DNA of 64,000 nucleotides from assembly GCA_008729055.1 (NCBI GenBank), contig SDUX01000008.1, positions 1,302,001-1,366,000 on the forward strand, given 5' to 3'. The notes beneath the pieces were generated by a model. It worked only from the letters and a program-made list of their open reading frames with translations. It ran no database searches and was not told where the DNA came from. Positions 32,081 to 44,041 of this stretch are shown here, piece by piece (positions within the stretch are counted from its first letter, which is position 1; the number at the start of each line of letters is the position of its first letter). Both the position numbers and the translations under genes were made by a program. The DNA is from Pyropia haitanensis (taxonomy: Eukaryota; Rhodophyta; Bangiophyceae; Bangiales; Bangiaceae).

Positions 32081-32162
32081 TGGAGCAGCGGGGGTTCGAT
32101 CCCCGGACATTTCGCAATTTCACACGTGCAAAGCGAACACTCTTCCACTGAGCTACAGCCCC
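32081..32162 (-). tRNA. tRNA-Ala (anticodon TGC) with a 10-nt intron
   Basis: Read on the minus strand, it has acceptor GGGGCTG/CTGCTCC with G3:U70 (the alanine identity pair) and one T-T mismatch, D arm GCTC/GAGT, anticodon stem TTCGC/GCGAA and anticodon TGC. The variable loop is ATGTC, the T arm is CGGGG/CCCCG with loop ATCGAAC, and the discriminator is A. The anticodon stem closes only if 10 nucleotides (CGTGTGAAAT) after position 37 are removed, the canonical tRNA intron site. Without the intron the molecule is 72 nt. The loop has A instead of T at position 54. Confidence 0.88.
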
Positions 32163-32404
32163 AGACATTGTGCGATATCGGGAAATCATGTGATATTTAA
32201 AATATCACAGAATAGGATAGCACCCGTTCATTCCGCGTGTCAGTTTCATCCTGTCTCGCATCATACACTGCTGGTGATGTGCCTTGACGGACTTGGCTGC
32301 GCTGCTGACCACCGCTTCCCTGCGTCTTGGCTTCTCTCTTTGTCCTGGTCAGCGAATCGTCCGGGTCTGTCTCTTTGCACCGAGTGCTCCTGCTGGTCAT
32401 CGTC

Positions 32405-33313
32405 ATGCAAGCTGTGGTGCAGTCTGTGTTTGACAAGTATGTGACCAACGCTAGCTAGCCTCTCTGTTCAGTGACCCTCCTCCCCCAGCTTTTCTTCTGT
32501 CCTTCGGCTCTTGCACCTGCTGCGCCCATTCTGACCATCTGCCCCGTGCGATTGCTTATGTGTCTCTCTTCCTCTGTTCTGGTCCGTAGGCTGCTCCCCC
32601 CCGCCTGTCCAACATACACGGGCCTGCTTCCGTTGATCACCACCCTCCTTCAGGACCGCTCCTGCTTCCGCGCGGCCCTTTCCAAAGGCCTCGGCCTGGG
32701 CATTGTCGCTGCGGCGGGCCTCATCAAGCTGCCACAAATCGCGTCGATCCTCACGTCGCGCTCCTCTGCTGGTCTTTCGAAGACCACGTTCCTCGTCGAG
32801 ACCTTTGGTCACACGTACAACCTGGCCGCCCACGTGCGTCAGGGGTACCCCCCATCGACGTATGGAGACTTTGCGGCGCTGCTCCTCCAGAACTACATTC
32901 TTCTCGTGCTCATCTATGCCTACTCTGGGGAACCAGCCCTGGGCGTGAGCATCGTGGTGGGGGCGATATCCCTCCTCGGGGGCATGTGCAGCGGCGGCTT
33001 CCCACTGGGGGTGCTCCAGACGCTGACGGCTGGAAATGTGGTGCTGGTGTTCGCGTCGCGTCTGCCACAAGCGTTGGCCAACTACCGTGCCGGCAGCACC
33101 GGCGCGCTGTCGCTGGTGACGTGCGTGGGCATGTGGCTCGGCGCGACGGCACGGATTTTTACGACGCTGACGGAAGTAGATGACCCGTCTATCTTGGCGG
33201 GCTATGTCGCCGCCGCTGTGCTCAACGGCATCATTGCTGGGCAGGTGCTCTACTACCGAGGCGCCAAGACTGTGCCAGGTGGCAAGCCTGCGCCAGAAAA
33301 GAAGGCCCAGTGA
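32405..33313 (+). CDS. MPDU1: Mannose-P-dolichol utilization defect 1 homologue, two exons
   Basis: Needed in the ER for the use of dolichol-phosphate mannose and glucose in N-glycan and GPI synthesis. Exon 1 is 32405-32436 (MQAVVQSVFD plus two bases), the intron has donor GTATGTG and acceptor CCGTAG, and exon 2 is 32590-33313. The product has 251 residues, close to the human protein. Two PQ-loop motifs are present: KLPQIASILTSRSSAGLS and RLPQALANYRAGSTGALS. Further matches are LSKGLGLGIVAAAGL near the start, TARIFTTLTEVDDP, and the lysine-rich end PAPEKKAQ, typical of ER retrieval in this family. Seven hydrophobic segments fit the fold. The ORF extending 5' of exon 2 is intronic. The 3' end is 189 bp from the convergent ETFA stop. 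Confidence 0.92.
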
Positions 33314-33502
33314 TGGCGGTCGGTGCTGGGAGCAACTTGTCCATACTGATTGGTCTCGGCATCCAAGCGTGGTGGAAACCCCCTCAAAGAGTGCACGCGA
33401 AGGACGATCAATGCGGGAAGTCACCTAGTGGCAAAAGGCATTTGAGGATGAGACCCCTGCGGTGCTTTATGAACGGCTGGCTGAAAACGACGCTCGCCCT
33501 CC

Positions 33503-34636
33503 CTATGCCGCGTCCTTGCTCGCATGAGACGCCTTGACCGCGGCGGTCATCTTAGGCACCACGTCAAACAGGTCGGCTACGACACCGTAGTCGGCGACGC
33601 TAAAAATGGGCGCCTCTGGATCCTTGTTGATCGCCACAATCGCCTTGCTGTCCTTCATCCCCGCCAGATGCTGGATGGCGCCCGACAGCCCCACCGCAAT
33701 GTACACGTCTGGTGCGACAACTTTGCCTGTCTGTCCCACCTGCAAGTCGTTGGGCACGTACCCCGCATCGACAGCCGCACGGGTGGCGCCGACGGCACCG
33801 CCGACGGCGTCGGCCAGCTCGTTGAGGAGCTCAAAGTTGGCGCCCGACTTGAGCCCCCGCCCGCCAGACACCACCACCTTGGCCGCCGCCAGCTCTGGCC
33901 GCCCCCCACCGCCGCTCAGCTCCTCTGACAAGACCCGCACCGCGGGGGCGGCCGCGTCCGCTTCTACTGCTACAGCCTTGGTCGGGGCCGCTTCCGCATC
34001 CACCCCCCGATCCGCCGCCGGCGCGAACGCAGTGGAGCGAACGGTGACGACCTTGATGTCGTCCGTCGCGCGCACCGTCGCGAGGACGTTGCCTGCGTAG
34101 ATGGGCCGCACCACCGTATCCGCCGACACCACCTCGGTGATGTCGGTGAGCGCACCGATGCCGAGGGAGCCCGCCAGCCGCGGCAGCACGTTTTTCCCAA
34201 ACGAACTCGCGCCCGCCACCACGTGCGTGTACGCCCCGCCCGCGTCGCCCCCAGCAGCGGGCCGCACGAGCCCGGCAACGACGGGGGAGACGGCCTCTGC
34301 CAGCGCGGGCGACAAGGACGGGTCGTCGGCGACGAGCACGTCGGCCACGTGCTCCAGCAGCACCGCCTCGGCGACGGTAGTAGACAGCTTTCCGCCCTCA
34401 CCGTCGCCCGTGAGCAGCAGCGACACGGGGGCGGCGGTGAACTCGTGGGCGGCCGTCACAGCGGCACGGGTGGCCAGCGACAAGCCGCCAGCAGGGGAGG
34501 CCTCCCCAACCACGAGCGCACGGTGAGCCGCGGCAGCCGCCGAGGTCGCAGACAGCTCCCGTCTGAGCGGACCCTTCGCCAACCCGGCGACAGCTCTCCG
34601 GCGGAGCACGGACGCGGCAGACAGCGTCCGCCACAT
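33503..34636 (-). CDS. ETFA: Electron transfer flavoprotein alpha subunit, mitochondrial
   Basis: 377 residues. With ETF-beta it passes electrons from acyl-CoA and other dehydrogenases to ETF-ubiquinone oxidoreductase in the mitochondrial matrix. The N-terminus ([20 protein letters not shown] and following) is a mitochondrial presequence rich in Arg, Ser and Ala. The N-terminal domain runs from [11 protein letters not shown] to about residue 210. The FAD domain follows, with [37 protein letters not shown] and [20 protein letters not shown], then [20 protein letters not shown], the signature block of ETF-alpha. An Ala/Glu-rich spacer (about 215-240) is slightly long for the family. The ATG at 34636 was chosen because it opens the presequence. 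It is transcribed divergently from the golgin gene, sharing a 672-bp upstream region. Confidence 0.95.
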   Translation of the reverse strand: MWRTLSAASVLRRRAVAGLAKGPLRRELSATSAAAAAHRALVVGEASPAGGLSLATRAAVTAAHEFTAAPVSLLLTGDGEGGKLSTTVAEAVLLEHVADVLVADDPSLSPALAEAVSPVVAGLVRPAAGGDAGGAYTHVVAGASSFGKNVLPRLAGSLGIGALTDITEVVSADTVVRPIYAGNVLATVRATDDIKVVTVRSTAFAPAADRGVDAEAAPTKAVAVEADAAAPAVRVLSEELSGGGGRPELAAAKVVVSGGRGLKSGANFELLNELADAVGGAVGATRAAVDAGYVPNDLQVGQTGKVVAPDVYIAVGLSGAIQHLAGMKDSKAIVAINKDPEAPIFSVADYGVVADLFDVVPKMTAAVKASHASKDAA

Positions 34637-35308
34637 GGTGGGGGCCGCGATGGTCACACAGAAAAAGGAAAAGAGAGCAAGCGTGGAACGACTTGAGTGT
34701 CTTGAAGAGCGCAAGCCACAAGGTAGCCGATGGCTCGGGTGGCGTAGTGCGAGAAAAAAACCGAAGGTGGTCGCGGCAGCGATGAGACAGAAAATGGCAT
34801 CAATCATGGCGTCAAGCGCCGTCTTGAATTACGTGGAGTGCGTGTGTGGAAGTAACTGCTGCATTGTTGGCGTGCATCATGTAGTATTTGTACTTAACAC
34901 ACTAGCAGAGCGTGAAGTTGTTCAACCCACGCGTAAATACTTTCATGCCGACACCACGTGAACTGAAGTCGCCTTGCCGTCCCGCGAACACGTCCGCCTG
35001 TCCCAACAGATGGGCGACCACCTTCACCAGGCCCGGGTTCGTGCGTCCGGCTGCCGCCTCGGGCGGCACGCACCGCGGCTGTTGCCGCTCTGGTCACTCC
35101 TTCTCCCGCGCTTGCACCCTCCTCTCACCCCTCGCGTGGTTGCTATCCCCATCTCCTGGGAAGACGGCGGCAGACGGCTCCGGCGCCCCTGGTGACCGTC
35201 GTCGCCGAGGTTCCCCATCCTTTTCGAGTCTTCTCTCTTTCCCGTCTCATCCCTCCCCGTACGACCGTTCCCCTGTTCCTTTTTTTTTGTCGTCCTTGCG
35301 CCGGCACC
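34637..35308. promoter_or_regulatory. Divergent intergenic region ETFA / golgin
   Basis: A bidirectional upstream region, AT-richer in its middle (34700-34960). No TATA box stands out. The golgin side ends with a pyrimidine-rich leader (CCCTGTTCCTTTTTTTTTGT) about 30 bases before the ATG. Confidence 0.4.
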
Positions 35309-38300
35309 ATGTGGTCCGGTCTTGGCACCACTTTCAAGGAACGCGCTGCCGCTGCCTCTGAGCGCCTCAGCGCCGCCGCCGCCGCCGCCGGCGATGCCAT
35401 TGCGGCGGCCACAGAGGAGAGCGACGGGGAGGGCGCCGCGTCCCGCGCGGCGCACGCACGCGCCCGCCGTCCAGGCGATGATTCGGACGGAGGCAGTGGC
35501 GCCCTGTGGGCAGACGGCAGCGGGGAGGACAGCGTGGATGACGGCGGCGCGGCGGCGCCTCGCTTTGCGCCTTCGGCGTCTGCGCCGGGCGCCAGCTATG
35601 GTGCGGGGGCGGGGGAGAGCGGCTCCCACGGGCGCCGTGGCCGTCTGACGCTGCGGGAGCAGCTGGCCGAGGCGACCGCACGGGCAGAGGAGGCGGAGGC
35701 GCGGTACCGTGAGCGGGAGTATGAGGTGGAGCAGCTGCTGTCGGCGCACGGCGGGGCTGTTCAGGCAAGGGGTGGTGGCGACGATGCTGTCGTGGACCAA
35801 AATCGAGTGACGGCGCTCGAGGCACAGGTACGGTCGCTGGAAGCCGAGAAGCAAGCAGCGCTGGACGCGGCGGCGGCAGCAGAGCGCGAGCGGAGAGAGT
35901 GGGGCGGTGGGGAGGCGGGAGCCGACGGGTGGGGCGACCCCGTGCCGGCGACGGACGCCGCAGAGGTGACGGGCCTCCGGGCAGAGGTGGCCCGCCTGAC
36001 CGCCCTTGCAGGGGCAAACGAGTCTGCCGCGCTGCGCGCGGCGGTTGAGGCTCGAGCCGGAGAAGCAGCTGCATCAGCCGCGGCCGCTGAAGCGGCGCGG
36101 GGCGAGGCCGCCGCGGCGACTGCGCAGGCCGCCGCCGCCGCAACGGCGCGTGCAGAGGCAGTGGCGGCCGCCGACGCGTTGCGCGCGCAGCTGGCGGCCG
36201 CGACCGAGCAAGGCGACCGCCACCGGGAGGCGGTGGCGGCGGCGTTGCGGCGGGAAGCGGAGGCGTCGTCTGCGGCGGCGGCGGGTCGGGCGGAGCTGGC
36301 CTCCCTCCGGGAACAGCTGGCCGCCGCGTCCGACGGCGCCACGGACGAGGACGCCACGCAAGTGGCTCAAGCCGCCGTCGCCGCACTGACTGGCCGCGTG
36401 GCGTCCCTGCAGGCCGAGGCGGCGGCGACGGCGGCCAGCCGGGATGAAGCAGACGCCGCCGCCGCGGCTGCCCGCGATGACGCCATTGCTGCGGCGTCCG
36501 CGGCCCGGGATGAGGCCGTCGCGGCGGCCGCGGACGCCAGGGCAGAAGTCGACGTGATTACCGCAGCGCAGCGCGCAGACGCGGAGGCGGCCGCCGCCAA
36601 CGCCGCGGCGCTGACCGAGCAGCTAGATGCGGCGTCAGCCGCTACTGACGCCGTCGTCGCCGAGCGCGACGCGCTACTGGATCGCCTCAAGACTGTCGAT
36701 ACGACGGTGGCGGCTGCGCTTGCCGAGCGTGACGCTGCGGCTGATGCAGCAGACGCTGCAAACCGCGCCGCGGCAGACGCGTTGCGTGACCGCGACGCGG
36801 TGGTGGCAGCCCGCGACGGCACGATTTCTGCACTCCAGCAGCGGCTGGATGCGGCGGCCGCGCGTCTGGACTCACTGACGGCTGCTGCCTCCGCGTCAAC
36901 AGCAGCCGACGACGGCTGGGCAGTGGCGGAAGCAGAGTCTCGGCTGCAAGATGCAGTGGCCGACGTGGCTGCTGCGCGGGCCGAGCGGGACGCCACAGCG
37001 GCGGCTGCCGACAAGGCGGTGGCGGTACGGGAGGCGCGCGTGGCCGACCTCGAGGCCCAGATGCGGGGCGTGAAGGCTGAAGCGGCGGCGGCGGCGGCAA
37101 AGGCTGCGGCGGCGGCCAAGGATTTCCAAGCCAGAATACGAGCTGCTGACGCCGACCGCCAGCGGGCAGATGCGGCGGCAGCAGAGGCGGCCACCCGCCA
37201 CGACGCGGCGGTCGCGGGGTGGGAGTCTGAGTCTGCACGCCTCGCCGCCCGAACGGCCGACGCCGAGGCGGCCGAGGCAGCTGTGACTGCCGCGGCGGCC
37301 GCCGAAGCGGCCCGCCTGCGCGACGGTCTACGAGAAGCCGAGGCCGCGCGCGCGGCCGCTGTGGTGGACCGAGACGCCGCGGCGTCGGCGGCGGCATCGG
37401 CGGCTGCCGACCTAGATGAGCGGGGGCGTGCCCTCGACGCGGTCACTGCTGAGCGCGACGCGTTGGAGTCCCGTCTGCGGCTGGTGGAGGAGGACCTGGC
37501 AGCGGCCGTGGCGGAGCGGGACGAGGCGCTGGTCGACGCCGACGCGTTGCGGTCCGAGCAACGAGCAGCTGCCGCTCCTGCCGCCGGGGTGGCCGAGGGC
37601 GACAGTGGCAGCGGCTGGCCAGCCGATGCCGGCCACGCCGACGCGGCGGCGCTTGTGGCTGAGCGGGATGCGCTGATGGTCAAGCTGGACGCCGCCCGCA
37701 ACTACATCAACGGCTCGAACGCGGAGATTCGGCGGCTGCGGGAGGAATTGGCGGCGGGGGGCAGCCCAGAGGCGCTGAGCGAGGCGAGCGACCGGAGCGA
37801 TGGTGACGATGAGGACGATGGCCACGACGGTGCCGGCGACGGTGGCGAGAATGGCGACGACTTGGAGTGGCCAGATGAGGACGGCGCGTACGGGGATGAG
37901 TCGATTTCGGCCCCATCTATGGAGGTCCCTTCTGGCGGCAGCTCACGTTCACCCTCCCCGGACTCGCGCCCATCTCACGCCTCCCACGATACTGTTGGGG
38001 ACGACAGGACGGCCGAAGGGTATGACGACGACGGCAGTGTCGTCAGCGCTGACTGGGAGGGCGGTAGCGCCGTCGATGGCGACGGTGCGGGTGGCGCAGA
38101 GCAGTGGGAGGAGCTTGCGGCGGAGCTGGCTACCACTCGTGCGGAGCTGGCAGACGCGGCGGCCGCGGCAGACCGGCTGGCCGCCGACAAGGACGCCCTC
38201 GCGTCTGACCGGGACCAGCTAGCTGCCGATAAGAACCGGCTTGCCGCTGACCTGAACGACGCGTCGCGCCGGGCGGCAGCTCAGGACGCTGCCGCTGCCG

Positions 38301-41300
38301 CAGCGACTGCCGAGGTGGCCCGCCTGGCCGACCAGCTAGCCGCCGCGGCAGCGGGGGTGGCTGCCGCTCGGCGCGAGGCGACCGACACCCGCGCCGCGGC
38401 GGAGGCGGCCGAGGCGCGCGCAGCGGCGGCGGCAGCCAATGCGGCTGCCGCGGCTTCTGCCGCGGCCAACGACAAGCGTCTGACGGTGTGGGCGCTGCGG
38501 CCGCTGCTGGACGATGACGATCTCGGCGGCAACGGCGATGACGACGATGACATCATGTCACTCGACCTCCCCACCATTGCACGGGCGGCGCTTGGGCGGG
38601 CGACCGCGGTGGCGGCGGAGCGCGATGCCGTGCGGTCCCGCCTGGCGGCTGAGGAGGCCCGCGTGGCCGGCCTGGACGCGGACCTGGCCGCCGCCGCCGC
38701 CAGCCTAACCGCCGTCCACGAGGCGGCCGAGGCGGGCGCCGCCGCGCAGGCACGGCGGCTGGCTGACCGCCTCGCCGCGGCCGACGCGCGGCGGGCAGAG
38801 CTGGACGCGCGTCTTGCCGCTGCCGCCGCCTCGGCCGCCGCCGCCGCAACCAGTGCCGACGCGCAGCGAGCGCGCGCGGAGGAGGCGGTGGCCGCCGCGG
38901 CAACCGCGGCGGCGGAGCTGGCCACTGCCCAATCGCGTGTGGCCGAGCTGGAGGCGGGGGCGGCAGCGGTGGCAGCGGCGGTCCACGACGCTGCCGCCGA
39001 TCGTCGTGACGCGGACGGGGACGAGGTGGCCGAGGTGCGCACCCTGCAGGCACGGCTCGACGACGAGGTTGCCGCCGCCACCGCCTTGCGCGTCCGCCTT
39101 GATGAGGTCAGCGCCGAGTTAGCGGACGCACGCGCCTGGGACGCTGCGCCCGTCGGCGTGAGCGGCGGCGGCAACACAGACGAGGTGGCCCGCCAGCTCG
39201 ATGATGCGACCGCCCGGGTGGCGGACCTCGAGGCTCAGCTGGCAGCCGCCGCTTCCGCTGCTGCTGACGCTGACGAGCAGCGGCGTGCCACGGCGGCCGA
39301 GCTAGCGACGCTGCGCCAACAGCTGGCCGACCAGACGGCCGCGGCCACCAGCGCGGCGGCGCGATGTGATGCGGTCGCTGCGGACGGGGCGGCTGCTGCG
39401 GCGGCGGCCGCCGACGCGCAGGCGCGGATGGGGGAGCTCGAAGGTCGGCTGGCCGATGCCACCGCGGCCTCGGCGGGCGGGAGTGAGCTGAGCGCGGCGC
39501 TGGATGCGTCGCAGGCGCGGGTGGAGGTGCTGGAGGCGCAGCTGGCGGCGGCCACCACGGAGCTGGACGAGCTACGTCAGTGGGGCGGTGCTGCGGCGGC
39601 GCCGGCGGCCGCCGCCCCGGACGCGGCCGCCGCGGCGGCGCTGGCGACCGCTCAGGCGCGGGTGGGGGAACTCGAGGAGCGCCTTGCTGCCGTCACCGCC
39701 GAGCTAGACGAGGCCCGCGACTGGGGCACGCCGCCGCCGCCGCCGCCGCCGCTGCAGCCGCCGGCGGCGACCGCCCCCGACGCGGCGACCGCGACAGCAC
39801 TGGCCGCCGCGGAAGCGCGGGTGCAGGAGCTGGAAACGCAACTGGCGGCCGTCATGAGCGAGGCCCGCGAGTGGGGCGCGCCCCCAGTGACCGGCAAGGC
39901 CGTTGCCGCTAACGACGGCGGCGACGCTCTGCTGGCTGCCGCGCAAGCGCGGGTGGGAGAGCTGGAGGCGCAGTTAGCATCGGCCACTGCCGCGGTATCC
40001 AGCGAGGCCGCCGCCCCTGACGCTCCCGACCTGGCGGCCGCCCTGGCCGACACGCGCGCGCGGGTGGCGGAGCTGGAGTCCGCGCTGGCCGCCGCGACCG
40101 CCGCGGCGGCCGACGCCCGCGACCGCGCCGCGGCGGGCACTGAGGAGGCCAGCCGCCTCGCCGACGCGCTCGCCGCGCGGACGGCCGAGGTGGCCGACGC
40201 GCGGGCGGCGGCGGCGGCCGCCGCGGGCGCGGCGGCCGACGCGACCGGCGCGCGCGACGCGGCGGTCGCGTCGATGCGGGCGGTCGAGGCCGAGGCGGCG
40301 GCGGCGGCCGAGGCGGCGGCGGCGCGCCTCGCGGACACGGTCCGCGAGGCGGACCGCCTCCGCCACGAGGCGGCCGCCGCGGCCGACGCGGAGGAGGGGG
40401 CGCGGGAGGCGCTCGCCGATGCGGACGAGGAGCTCCGCGACACCCGCGCCGCCCTGACCGCCGAGCGCGCCGAGTGTGGGCGCGCCGCCGATGACGCGGC
40501 GGCGGCGCGGGCGGAGCTGGCCGCCGCGACCGCCGCGCTAGCCGACCGCACCGCCGATCTGGACGACGCGGAGGAGCGCGCCGCGGCGCTGACCGAGCAG
40601 CTGGCCGCGGCCGAGGCGGGGGTGGCCAACGCGCGGGCGGTGCTGACCGAGCGCGAGCACGAGCTATCGTCGGGCCGCGCCCGCGACGGCGCGCGGGCGT
40701 CGACGGAGCTGGCCGCCGCGACCGCCCGCGCGGGGCGCCTCGAGGCGGACCTCGCGGCTGCCAACACAGCTCGCCAGGAAGCAGTCGCCGCGGTGGCGGC
40801 GGCCGAGGCGGCGGCGGCCACGCACGCCGAGGCGGCGGCCAACCTGGCGGTCGTCCTCGAGGCGTTCCAGGCCACCCGCTCCGCGGACGATGAGCGCGCC
40901 GTCGCGGCGCTGCGCGCGGAGCTGGCCGACGTCAAGGCGGCGGCAGCGGCCGACGCGGCGGCGGCCGAGGCGGCCACCGCCGACGCGGTGGCGCGCGCCG
41001 ACGCGGCGGCGGGGGCGGTCGCCGAGGTGGCCGAGCTGCGGGGGCACCTGACGCGCCTCGCGGAGGAGCGGGTGGAGCTGCGGTCGCAGCTCGAGTCGTC
41101 CCTCTCCCGTGTGCACCGCCGCCCACGGGCGGCGGCCGCCGGCGACGGTGACGGCGGCGGCGACGGTGACGGCGACGGTGACGGCGAGGACGATGCCGAC
41201 GGCGGACCCGAGCTCGTCGACCGCCGCGTCGTGCGGCAGCTGGTGGTGAGCTACTTTGGGGTCGCCTCCCGCCGGCGGCGGGACGTCCTCCAGCTGCTGT

Positions 41301-41508
41301 CGCGGGTGCTCGCGTTTGGCCACGCCGACCTGGTCGCGGTCGGCCTCGTCCGCCGGCCGCTCGGCGACGTGCTTACGTCGCTCGTGCCGGCGCCGCCGCC
41401 GCCGCCGGGCGACGGCGGGCCGGGGGGGGGCTCCCACCCGTGGGCAGCGTCGCGGACAACTGGGTCGAGTTCCTCATGAAGCAGACCGAGCCAGACGATG
41501 ACTTTTGA
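35309..41508 (+). CDS. Giant alanine-rich coiled-coil golgin with GRIP domain
   Basis: About 2,060 residues. GRIP golgins are trans-Golgi tethers recruited by the Arl1 GTPase. After a short N-terminus (MWSGLGTTFKERAAAASERL) and an acidic/Gly/Ser region, almost the whole protein is Ala/Glu/Arg/Asp heptad sequence forming very long coiled coils, broken by acidic hinges near residues 820-930 and 1070-1080. The end (about 1967-2025) reads ELVDRRVVRQLVVSYFGVAS, RRRDVLQLLSRVLAF and AVGLVR, matching a GRIP domain with its key Tyr. In the given sequence the frame closes at 41479 with a Ser-rich tail. Shifting by one base at a G9 run (41422-41430) instead gives SVADNWVEFLMKQTEPDDDF and a stop at 41506-41508, the type of tail seen after plant GRIP domains. 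I therefore set the end there and suspect a missing G. Confidence 0.85.
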
Positions 41509-42135
41509 GCGCCCGCCGCGGGGGGGGTGCCCCGCCACTGCAGCCACACGCTGTGCTCGACCCCCCACCTCCCTCTCTTCTCCACTTCCCTCCCCTGTGT
41601 CCCTTCTCCCCCCTCCAATTTTCCCTCTCATCCTTCCCCTCCCCGACTCTCCGTCTTTCTGATTTTTTTCACCCTCATCCCCCCCGACTCTCTCTCTTCC
41701 TCCTTTTCGCACCCTCACCCCCACCTCCTTTCCCCCACCTATACTATATCAATTTTCCCCCTCTCTCTTTTTGCCCATGCTTGAAGCGCCCGTTTCCCAT
41801 TCCGCCACTTTTTTTTTTTTTTTTTTCTCTCGTCTTGTCCCCTTTGTCCCCGCCCAGACCACTGCTGTTGTTTTGCGGGGGGGGGGAGGGATGGAGATGG
41901 CCGCCGCGGGCCGCCCGCGGGTGGGGCACCGCCTCGGCGGGTTGTCGACTGGCTGAGTGGGCGTCGGCGGTCGGGTGGTGGGGTGGCGGTCGGCCGAGCA
42001 CCTCTGTCCCGGCCCGCCCCTTGCGGCGGTCCACGCCTCTCCGCGGGCGACCGCGGTGCGCACCGGTCCCGTCCCTGAGAGCCCGCAGGGGGGGCCGCGG
42101 CGGTTCCTCGGCGGCGGCTGCTCGCCCCGCCGCCT
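41509..42135. other. 3' flank of golgin gene, no gene
   Basis: Strongly pyrimidine-rich on the plus strand (41560-41850), with a T run near 41809-41826, then GC-rich host DNA. No coding evidence. Confidence 0.5.
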
Positions 42136-42734
42136 GCGCTGTGGTGCTTAAAGGGAGGTTCAGGAAAAGCCTGTTTTGCCCTGTTGCCGGGCCCGCAGAC
42201 GAGTCCACAGACGGTGGCCAGGATGGTTGTGGAACGCGTTTTCTCTCGGATTTTGCGGATCCGCTGTGGGCCATGTGCAAAACTTTGCGGAGCACCGCGC
42301 GGCACTCGAGTGCATCAGCCAATTATCACTCAACACGCGTGGTGCCCCCGGTCACAAGCCAATCAGTACTCTTCTAAGGCCCGGCGGCTTCCTGAAAGAA
42401 AGCGTGTTCTGAGGCCCTGTCCACAGGTTTTTTGTGGATTCCACAATTTTCTGCTGGGTGTTTTTGACAGCTGCTGTGGGGCGCACAGGACGGTGACGGT
42501 CGGGCGACATACACCCTGTTCTCTGACTTGCTCTTGTAGCTCTGTTTACGGTGCTTCACGTAATGGTGGTACGCAGGGTGTATGTCGACCGACGGCATGA
42601 CCACAGGAGATAGGCAAAAAAAATAGAGAAAACTGGGGCGCATCGTACCGTGAGAGGGGGTCCACAAAAGAGTGCGCAACCCGCAAACACGATTTTGGGC
42701 CGATTCCTGAACCTCCCTTTAAGCACCACAGCGC
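42136..42734. mobile_element. MITE with 31-bp perfect terminal inverted repeats
   Basis: The left end starts GCGCTGTGGTGCTTAAAGGG (42136-42166), and its exact reverse complement lies at 42704-42734. The 599-bp element is AT-richer than its flanks and encodes no transposase. The superfamily is unclear because I could not identify a target-site duplication. The GCGC at each tip may be host sequence. Confidence 0.82.
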
Positions 42735-42767
42735 TGCCGCCGCCTCCGCCGCGGCTCGTCACGCGGA

Positions 42768-44041
42768 ATATCCGTCTGACACCAGTTTTTCACAAGTGGC
42801 ATCAGTTTTTCACAACTTCCCATCTGTGGGATTCCCACAGTGTTTACATAGAAAAACTGACAAAAACGCTATTCGAGATCGTGCCCCAGTCGTCTATCGA
42901 CTCGCGCCAAAAATAGAAGTCGAGGCGTAGGCAAACGGTGAGTCACACGGCTTGACGCGCCAACTCAAGGGCTCTCCAGCGGTGTAGAGAGACCCCAACA
43001 AGGCGGGCCTCCGGGCGCGCAATGTCGCGCCGCGTAGAAAAAGGTGCGGCTTCCCGGAGGGAATTAGAATTCAAGTACCTGGCCTGACGCTACTTCTGGC
43101 TGATTGATGGGCGAGCCCAGCGCTCCTCGGCGCGGCGTACAGCCGGCGCTCGAGAGGCTACGAGGTTTCTTCCCCTCCTGTAGACACTATACCCTCTTCT
43201 AGCACACCACCGGGACACAGACGCCTCCTCTACCCATTCGTCTGCCTTTGAACGCTGCAGAAGCGCATGTGCGGTTCCGAGGATGGGGGGGTGTCGCGCC
43301 ACAAGAAGCCCGCTTGCCCCAGCTTACCCCACTTTCCTTCCCTTTGCGGCCTGCGCACCGTATCCCCTCCCTCCTCTGACTGCGGACATACCTGGTGAGG
43401 ACTCCACATCTCCTCCTCCACCGGCAGCGGCCCTGTCTGGTCGGGGCGCCCCATCCCCCTCCCCCTGGCAGCGGTCCTGCCGGCTCGGACCCCCCCCCCG
43501 CCGCCCGCTCCGCCCCCCCCACCCGCTCGGACGCCCCCCCCCCGGCCCCTCAAGTTGATCTGGGTGACCCCCCCACCTCCCCCGCTGCGAGCCGACGTGT
43601 GCTGCGGACCCCCCGATGGAGCAGCGGTGGCATGGATGACCGCCCGGTGGCGATGGGACGGTCCGCACACCGTGCTCTGAGATCTGTCAAGAGACTACCC
43701 GGGTCCGACTTGTCCGAGGCACGATCTCTGCGTGCTCATTGGTCGATGACCGCGGGATGCGGGCCCAGGCACGTAAATACAATCAAGTTTTTCCGGGGTT
43801 TCTTTGCAACATCGCGCTCTGGGGCCTGTCCTGGTACAGATCTCGAGTTGTGAAAAACTAGTGTCACCCCCCAAAGGAGGGTACCTTTTTCAAAAAAGAA
43901 GCGCTCCTCGCCTTGAGAAACGGAAAAAACGCCCGGCCTCGTGAGGAGCTACGGAGTCCGCTCATATTTTTTTGGAGAAAAAAACGTCCTCGCATCCTTC
44001 TCTCATACCCGAGTTGTGAAAAACTGGTGTCAGACGGATAT
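42768..44041. mobile_element. Second inverted-repeat element, 28-bp perfect ends
   Basis: The ends ATATCCGTCTGACACCAGTT..., 28 bases, at 42768-42795 are exactly complementary to 44014-44041. Partial copies of the inner part (CAGTTTTTCACAAC and GAGTTGTGAAAAACTAGTGT) occur just inside at about 42804 and 43849. The 1,274-bp interior has lower-GC tips and a GC-rich middle (43380-43560) but no recognisable transposase. It begins only 33 bases after the neighbouring MITE. Confidence 0.72.

Noticed and set aside
36367..40977. Minus-strand Ala/Ser-rich frames opposite the golgin
   Set aside because: They are antisense shadows of the coiled-coil gene.
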